From Micromonospora eburnea (GTDB lineage Bacteria > Actinomycetota > Actinomycetes > Mycobacteriales > Micromonosporaceae): a stretch of DNA of 64,000 nt. The stretch is taken from the NCBI RefSeq assembly GCF_900090225.1, contig NZ_FMHY01000002.1, positions 4,650,001 through 4,714,000 on the forward strand, in the 5' to 3' direction. The position numbers were made by a program, and so were the translations under genes. Shown piece by piece: positions 61,301-64,000 of the stretch (its first letter is position 1; the number at the start of each line of letters is the position of its first letter). Under the pieces are notes generated by a model, which searched no databases, was not told where the DNA came from, and saw only the letters and a program-made list of their open reading frames with translations.

Positions 61301-64000
61301 ACACCATCGACGCCCACCCCACCCCCACCCCCGCCACAGCGATCGCGAGTCTGTACCGCAACGACGGCAGCTACCACCGATTCCTCACCTCCGCGATACA
61401 AGCCTGGACCCACGGCGCACCCCTGAACCTGCCCGACACCCCAACCCCCACACACCTACCAGACCTGCCCACTTACCCCTTCCAACACCAGCGCTACTGG
61501 GCCATCCAGCAGGACAGCCGCAACGATCCGGATGCCTTTGGTCTGGTCGCCACCCCTCATCCCCTGCTGGCCGCGAGTTTGGAGTTGCCCGACGGTGGGC
61601 GGGTGTTCACCGGCACCATCTCCACAGCCACCCATCCATGGCTCGCCGACCACGCCATCACCGGCACCGTCCTGCTACCCGGCACCGCCTTCCTCGAACT
61701 CGCCCTGCACGCCGGCATCGAACTCGACTGGGCCGAGGTGCACGAGCTCACCCTGGACAAGCCGCTCGTGGTCCCCGAGCACGGGCAGGTCCAACTGCAG
61801 GTCACGGTGGACGCCGCTCCGACCGACCGTACCGATGGTTTGGTCCGCGGAATCTCGATCCGTTCCCGATTGAGCGGGGCGGCCCGGGAGGCAGACGATT
61901 CCGGTTGGGTCACCCATGCGACGGGAAGCCTCGCTATGGCTGACGACCACGTCGAGGCTTCGCATGACCTCGAGGAATGGCCCCCTCCCGGAGTCTCGGC
62001 AGGCGATGTGAATGCAGTCTATGAACGGCTGGGTGAGCTCGGCTACGACTACGGGCTGCTGTTCCGAGGCCTGACCGAGGTGTGGACCGTCGATGGCCTG
62101 ACCTACGCCGAGGTACGTCTGCCAGAGGGTACGGAACGAGCAGAAAACACCTTCCACATCCATCCCGCCCTACTCGACGCAGCACTGCACGCTGCGGCAC
62201 TGCCCTCGGCAGCGCTGAGGGACGGTACCGACACCGTCCGACTGCCGTTCTCGTGGAGCCGTGTCCGGACGGCGGTCTCCGGAGCCGACTTCTTGCGGGT
62301 CCGCCTCACGCGCACCTCTGACGATTCCCTCTCGCTCGTGCTCGCGGACGGTCACGGTGCCGTCGTCGCCACGGTCGGTTCTCTCACTACTCGCGCGGTA
62401 CGCAGCACCGACGTGCTCGACGTAGCGACGCAGGCCCAGGCCGGGCAGCCGTACGAGGTCGTGTGGGAGCGGTTGGGTGTGGTGGTCCCGGACGAGGTCG
62501 CGGTGCCGGTGGGGTGGGCGTTGCTGGGTTCGGGTGGGTCGGGGTCGGGGTGGGACGGGGTGCCGGTGTATCCGGACGTGACCGCGTTGGCTGAGGCGGT
62601 GGATGCTCCGGACACCGTGTTGTACGTGGTGGATCCCGAGACGGCTGATAGAGACGCGGACGTGGTGCGGCGGGCGCATCAGGTGAGTGCCGCGTTGGTG
62701 CGGGTGCTGCGGGACTGGCTGGCTCGTGACCTTGACGCCCGGCTGGTGGTGGTGACCCGTCAGGCGGTCGCCACGGTCCCGCACGAGGCAGTGGACGACC
62801 TCGCGGCGGCGTGTTTGTGGGGTTTGGTGCGGGTGGCTCAGCGGGAGCATCCGGGGCGGTTCGTGTTGGTCGATGGTGATGGTGGGGTGGTGGGTTGGCG
62901 GGTGTTGTCGGGGGTGTTGGCGGGTGGTGAGTCGCAGGTCGCGGTGCGTGGTGGGGTGGTGTTGAGGCCACGGTTGTCGCGGTTGCCCGCACAACCGGTG
63001 CCCGCCAGCGGCGGTGGGTTCGGGGGGTTGGACCCGTCGGGGACGGTGTTGATCACTGGTGGTACGGGTGGTTTGGGGGCGTTGACGGCGTGGCACCTGG
63101 TGCGCCGGTACGGGGTCCGGCGGTTGGTGTTGGTGAGTCGTCGGGGTATGGCCGCCGCGGGTGCGGGGGAGCTACGCGCGGGGTTGGAAGCGGCGGGCGC
63201 GCGGGTGTGGGTACGGGAGTGTGACAGTGGTGACCGGGCCGGGTTGGCGCGGGTGTTGGCGCAGGTGGATCAGCGGCATCCGTTGACAGCGGTGATCCAC
63301 GCCGCGGGTGTGGTGGATGACGGTGTGGTGCAGTCACTGAACACGGAGCGGATGTCGGCGGTGCTACGACCGAAGGTCGACGGGGCGTGGCATCTCCACG
63401 AGTTGACCGCTGACATGCCGTTGTCGGCGTTCGTGTTGTTCTCCTCGGTGGCCGGGGTGCTGGGTAACCCGGGGCAGGGTAACTACGCGGCGGCGAACAC
63501 GTTCCTGGACGCGTTGGCGCAGCACCGGCGGGCTGTCGGGCTACCCGCGACGAGTGTGGCGTGGGGATTGTGGGAGACCGGTACCGGGCTGACCGGCGGG
63601 CTGTCCGACACCGACCGTGACCGGTTGACACGTAGCGGGATCCGGGCGTTGAGCACCGAACAGGGACTACACCTGTTGGACACCGCCGTCGGTCAGGACC
63701 GGGCGCAGGTAGTCGCCGCCCGCTGGGACCTACCAGCACTACGGCGCCACCCCGACCGTTCCCCGATCCTGGACTCGCTGGCCCACCGGCCCGTGTCCCC
63801 CCGCCACACACCACCCGGTGGTGAGAACACCACCCGGCTCGCTACCCAACTGGCCGGCCTCAGCACATCGGAACAGCGGTCGGTGGTGCTGCAGGTGGTG
63901 CGGTCGCACACCGCTGAGGTGCTGGGTCACGACCAGGTGGGAGCGGTCGATGTGGGCCAGCCGTTCCAGGAACTGGGGTTCGACTCGCTGACCGCGGTCG
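52315..64000 (+). CDS. modular type I PKS, at least two modules, runs off the window
   Basis: The open frame (at least 3,895 codons) starts MNEDKLRAYLKRVTADLHQA, an N-terminal docking coiled coil. Module 1: KS (about 35-460, Cys205), AT (GHSVGE at 710, HAFH at 808, malonyl type), DH (His1012, Asp1176), ER (1475-1772, HAAAGGVGTAAVQLARHLG), KR (1784-1962, B-type VDD, QANYGAAN), ACP (Ser2105). Module 2: KS (Cys2336), AT (GHSQGE at 2803, YASH at 2908, methylmalonyl type), DH (His3113, Asp3288), KR (from about 3578, VDD, GNYAAAN), ACP (Ser3891 at the window edge). Predicted output is a saturated acetate unit, then a propionate unit with an alpha-methyl trans double bond. In-frame TTA codons occur at least seven times. 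There is a weak GAGG before the ATG. Confidence 0.93.
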   Translation, partial: MNEDKLRAYLKRVTADLHQARQRLDEQESKSREPIAIIGMACRFPGGADSPDKLWELSVGGVETVTDFPDDRGWRVDDLYDPDPGAQGKTYTVRGNFLRDADKFDAEFFGISPREARAMDPQQRVLLETTWEALETARLVPADLEGSDTGVFVGAAGGEYASLRDGGPSEAEGYLLTGLLTSVASGRISYTLGLEGPAITVDTACSSSLVALHLAGQALRKQECSLALAGGATIMSHPGVFVEFSRQRGLSPDGRCKPFAAAADGTAWGEGVGMLVLERLSDACRNGHPVLAVIRGSAVNQDGASNGLTAPNGPAQQRVIRQALANAGVDATDVDVVEAHGTGTTLGDPIEAQALLATYGQGRDDGHPLWLGSVKSNIGHTQAAAGVAGVIKMVQAIQHGLLPATLHVDAPTPHVDWDTGRVALLTETVPWPDTGRPRRAAVSSFGISGTNAHLILEAPPTVSTNTPKPTTTEPPTATGPLTTDDGDDTDTTDGGDTRTNTTDGGDTSTNTSNVGAGDGGAGSGPVPWLFSARSVEALRAQALRLADHVAAHPGYRAVDIGAALVTTRSQHRFRAGVVVDGAGDGEAVLRAFAVGQPGVGVVSGRVVCGDAEAGGKIAVLLTGQGSQRVGAGRGLYGREPVFTAVLDEVCTHLDAHLDRPLRSVLFAAADGPDAGLLDDTTYTQPALFALQVALYRLVEHHGLRADYFIGHSVGEVSAAHLAGVMSLADAAAVVTARARLMATLPAGVMVSVQATPAQVEEYLNPRVGIAAYNTPTSTVISGDPQATRAVADRLHALGHEGRVLHTRHAFHSPHTETILTEFHHIASRVTYQRPHTPIISNLTGDVADPEHITTAEYWTDHIRQPVRFHQGITTLDQHHVTTYLELGPAPTLTHLTEHTLTHSGRGGDVVYLNVLHPHHDETRTLLTTLTTAHTRGHHITWHHHLTPPPQPVPLPTYPFTRNRYWLAADPVAPVHAAPTGHPLLPAVLELPDDTHVFTGTLHPSAPSWLAEHTIGDHCLLPATAFVDMVLHAAHHTGHHTITDLVIHTPLALSGDTATDIQLVIGPVDATGHRACTIRSRAHTTTAGPWTHHVTAEVTTGTAGVPAVPATVWPPTHASSLDTTNLYHHLDQRGLRYGPTFQGLRHAWKHHNDLYAEVHLPATPHPHHHTIHPALLDAALHALTLHHPDHTTIQLPFSWTGVTLHAHDATTLRVHLRVHDNHTIELTITDPQDQLILTTDALALRPVDPDKISAMGSSRHDSLFHVDWTPTPTPADESSPTLAVLGSEKSRPVAVLSSSRSDVRSYADLAALRAAGEAAAPAAVLLFCEPDDGTDVIAASHARTHDVLTVIQDWLATDHFASSRLCVVTFGASAVNSGADGHGLTSAPVWGLIRAVRSEHPGRIVTIDVDDRDSSLRAIPAALAIAFSGEPELALRDGQAFLPRLVRTSADRLTPPEGEGAWRVDVSEPGTLDRLELVAAREALRPLRSGEVRVAVRAAGVNFRDVLMTLGMYPGRVSIGGEGAGVVTEVGPDVSGLAVGDRVMGLFSQAMATTAIADHRLIVGIPCGWSYPQAAAVPITFLTAYYALTDLARLQPGEKILVHAAAGGVGTAAVQLARHLGAEVYGTASHPKWQALRRQGLDPAHIGDSRSLDFETTITHATGGAGVDVVLNALTHEFVDASLRLLPRGGRFLEMGKTDIREPDRIAATHPGVYYQPFDLHDAGPTRTRQMLTDLIRLFTDGHLHPPPVTTYDIRAARDAFRHIRQAEHIGKVVLTVPPPLDPHGTVLITGATGALGSLLAKHLVSNHQARHLLLTSRHGPHAHNATQLITELTNLGADVNLAACDVSDRSALSQLIASISPDRPLTAVVHAAGVVDDGLVEDMTAERIDAVMRPKADAAWHLHQLTAGVELSAFILFSSLAATTGNPGQANYGAANSFLDALAQHRHARGLPATSLAWGPWANRAGMTSGLRDADHTRMRRHGIRMLSEQEGLDLFDAYDDGPAVLVPARFDESALRARADADGLPAILRRLLRHNAPRSIKSVSDAGRTSLTSTWAQRLTGMPQSERQQVLVDLVRSAAAAVLGHGESTEFPAERTFKEAGFDSLTAVELRNQLNISLGLRLSPTLVFDHPTPVALATHLLGELCGDDTVDIQSESPVDVSDDPIAIIGMSCRFPGNVRSAADLWNLVLKGTDTVSGSPIGRGWDLDALYDPDPMTPGRTYTTRGSFYHDADQFDAEFFGISPREALAMDPQQRLLLETAWEALEKAGIDPTETRGTDAGVFTGVAGSEYLSPHRTAPEDLGGYLLTGNAVSVASGRVSFSLGLRGPAVTVDTACSSSLVALHLAGQALRSGECDLALAGGVTVMASPGIFLEFSRQRGLSPDGRCKPFAAAADGVGWGEGVGMLVLERLSDACRNGHPVLAVIRGSAVNQDGASNGLTAPNGPAQQRVIRQALANAGVDATDVDVVEAHGTGTTLGDPIEAQALLATYGQGRETGHPLWLGSVKSNIGHTQAAAGVAGVIKMVQAIQHGLLPATLHVDAPTPHVDWDTGRVALLTETVPWPDTGRPRRAAVSSFGISGTNAHLILEAPPTPTGPPTTDNGDSTDTTDGGDTRTSTSAGDGGAGSGLVPWLFSARSVEALRAQALRLADFVAGRTDVDAAAVAGVLGRRAVFAHRAGVVVNDAGDGEAVLRAFGVGQPGVGVVSGRVGVGGTVLVFPGQGSQWPGMALELVESSAVFAAHVRECAQVLRECVDWSLWEVLRAGADDPVWQRVDVIQPVLFVVMTAVARLWQHTGVVVDAVVGHSQGEIAAAYVAGALDLAEALRLVVGRSQALRVVAGTGAMAHVAAPAERVRADIDALGTRAGGVQIAAVNGPLSTTVSGPPADVETLITFYTDTSVRARLVPVDYASHSVQVEVLRDQLTSMANIRPAATSVAFYSTVTAAPYDTTGLDSQYWYRNLREPVRLQDTVQALLGDGYTLFIEASAHPVLTTAIQDTIDAHPTPTPATAIASLYRNDGSYHRFLTSAIQAWTHGAPLNLPDTPTPTHLPDLPTYPFQHQRYWAIQQDSRNDPDAFGLVATPHPLLAASLELPDGGRVFTGTISTATHPWLADHAITGTVLLPGTAFLELALHAGIELDWAEVHELTLDKPLVVPEHGQVQLQVTVDAAPTDRTDGLVRGISIRSRLSGAAREADDSGWVTHATGSLAMADDHVEASHDLEEWPPPGVSAGDVNAVYERLGELGYDYGLLFRGLTEVWTVDGLTYAEVRLPEGTERAENTFHIHPALLDAALHAAALPSAALRDGTDTVRLPFSWSRVRTAVSGADFLRVRLTRTSDDSLSLVLADGHGAVVATVGSLTTRAVRSTDVLDVATQAQAGQPYEVVWERLGVVVPDEVAVPVGWALLGSGGSGSGWDGVPVYPDVTALAEAVDAPDTVLYVVDPETADRDADVVRRAHQVSAALVRVLRDWLARDLDARLVVVTRQAVATVPHEAVDDLAAACLWGLVRVAQREHPGRFVLVDGDGGVVGWRVLSGVLAGGESQVAVRGGVVLRPRLSRLPAQPVPASGGGFGGLDPSGTVLITGGTGGLGALTAWHLVRRYGVRRLVLVSRRGMAAAGAGELRAGLEAAGARVWVRECDSGDRAGLARVLAQVDQRHPLTAVIHAAGVVDDGVVQSLNTERMSAVLRPKVDGAWHLHELTADMPLSAFVLFSSVAGVLGNPGQGNYAAANTFLDALAQHRRAVGLPATSVAWGLWETGTGLTGGLSDTDRDRLTRSGIRALSTEQGLHLLDTAVGQDRAQVVAARWDLPALRRHPDRSPILDSLAHRPVSPRHTPPGGENTTRLATQLAGLSTSEQRSVVLQVVRSHTAEVLGHDQVGAVDVGQPFQELGFDSLTAV
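53118..53696 (+). repeat. KS repeat, copy 1 (579 bp, near-identical to module 2)
   Basis: This segment, from the middle of the module 1 KS to just past its end, is repeated at 59511-60089 (offset 6,393) with about 16 differences counted by eye, roughly 97 percent identity. It spans both catalytic His motifs and the SSFGISGTNAHLILEAPP end. It suggests recent gene conversion or duplication. Confidence 0.85.
53785..53844 (+). repeat. 30-bp tandem repeat in the KS-AT linker of module 1
   Basis: Two 30-base units (53785-53814 and 53815-53844) differ at one base and encode TTDGGDTRTN and TTDGGDTSTN. The linker is low in complexity and rich in Thr, Asp, Gly and Asn; module 2 has a related but shorter linker near 60110-60190. 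Confidence 0.75.
59511..60089 (+). repeat. KS repeat, copy 2
   Basis: Second copy of the KS segment at 53118-53696, in module 2. Both copies carry the same two in-frame TTA codons (53284 and 53350 in copy 1; 59677 and 59743 here). Confidence 0.85.

Overview
The window is very GC-rich DNA with dense GTG/ATG starts, Shine-Dalgarno sites of the GGAG type, ATGA-coupled operons, SARP and LAL regulators and modular polyketide synthase (PKS) genes. This points to a filamentous actinomycete. A Micromonosporaceae or Streptomyces relative is plausible, but the genus cannot be fixed from the sequence. No tRNA, rRNA, CRISPR array or replication origin was seen.

Region 1 (1-8.1 kb) is housekeeping or metal related. 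It holds a methyltransferase, a Tn3 transposase scar, a membrane endonuclease/phosphatase-family protein, a broken sodF-like superoxide dismutase, and an operon of permease, binding protein and ATPase for a FecCD-type ABC importer bracketed by two SAM methyltransferases. Both the dead sodF and the importer operon are preceded by a TTGCAA-N5-TTGCAA type inverted repeat, the known binding pattern of the nickel regulator Nur. The importer may therefore carry nickel rather than iron.

Region 2 (8.7-38.2 kb) is a biosynthetic gene cluster that I cannot match to a known product. HmaS and Hmo would convert 4-hydroxyphenylpyruvate to 4-hydroxymandelate and then to 4-hydroxybenzoylformate, with no HpgT aminotransferase in view. 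Further parts are two acyl-AMP ligases, three stand-alone ketosynthase-type proteins (FabF-like KS, a second KS, and a short KS-like partner of the kind seen in aryl-polyene systems), two discrete ACPs, a KASIII-like protein, an E1-alpha/E1-beta thiamine-diphosphate pair without E2/E3, and one fully reducing single-module PKS (KS-AT-DH-ER-KR-ACP). Tailoring genes are a glycosyltransferase, O-methyltransferase, PhyH dioxygenase, FAD enzyme, SDR, alpha/beta hydrolase and TesB thioesterase, with a PPTase and a TTA-containing SARP regulator. The simplest reading is an aryl-primed, reduced (perhaps branched) lipid-like polyketide that is glycosylated and O-methylated, similar in parts list to mycobacterial phenolic glycolipids.

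Region 3 (38.3-45.0 kb) holds an AraC regulator (divergent from the PKS), a DHFR-like reductase, an unusual PLOD-like glycosyltransferase/methyltransferase pair, a remnant of a Gfo/Idh/MocA (deoxysugar 3-ketoreductase-like) gene and a Ski2-like helicase.

Region 4 (45.1-64 kb) is the edge of a second, modular PKS cluster. It has a LAL-type LuxR regulator with a TTA codon, a decayed stretch (SARP remnant, an intact DUF5988-like small protein, an IS3 transposase remnant), an F420-type LLM oxidoreductase, and a very large PKS gene that runs off the window. Its two visible modules are malonyl KS-AT-DH-ER-KR-ACP and methylmalonyl KS-AT-DH-KR-ACP. The gene begins with a docking domain, so an upstream PKS subunit must be encoded elsewhere.
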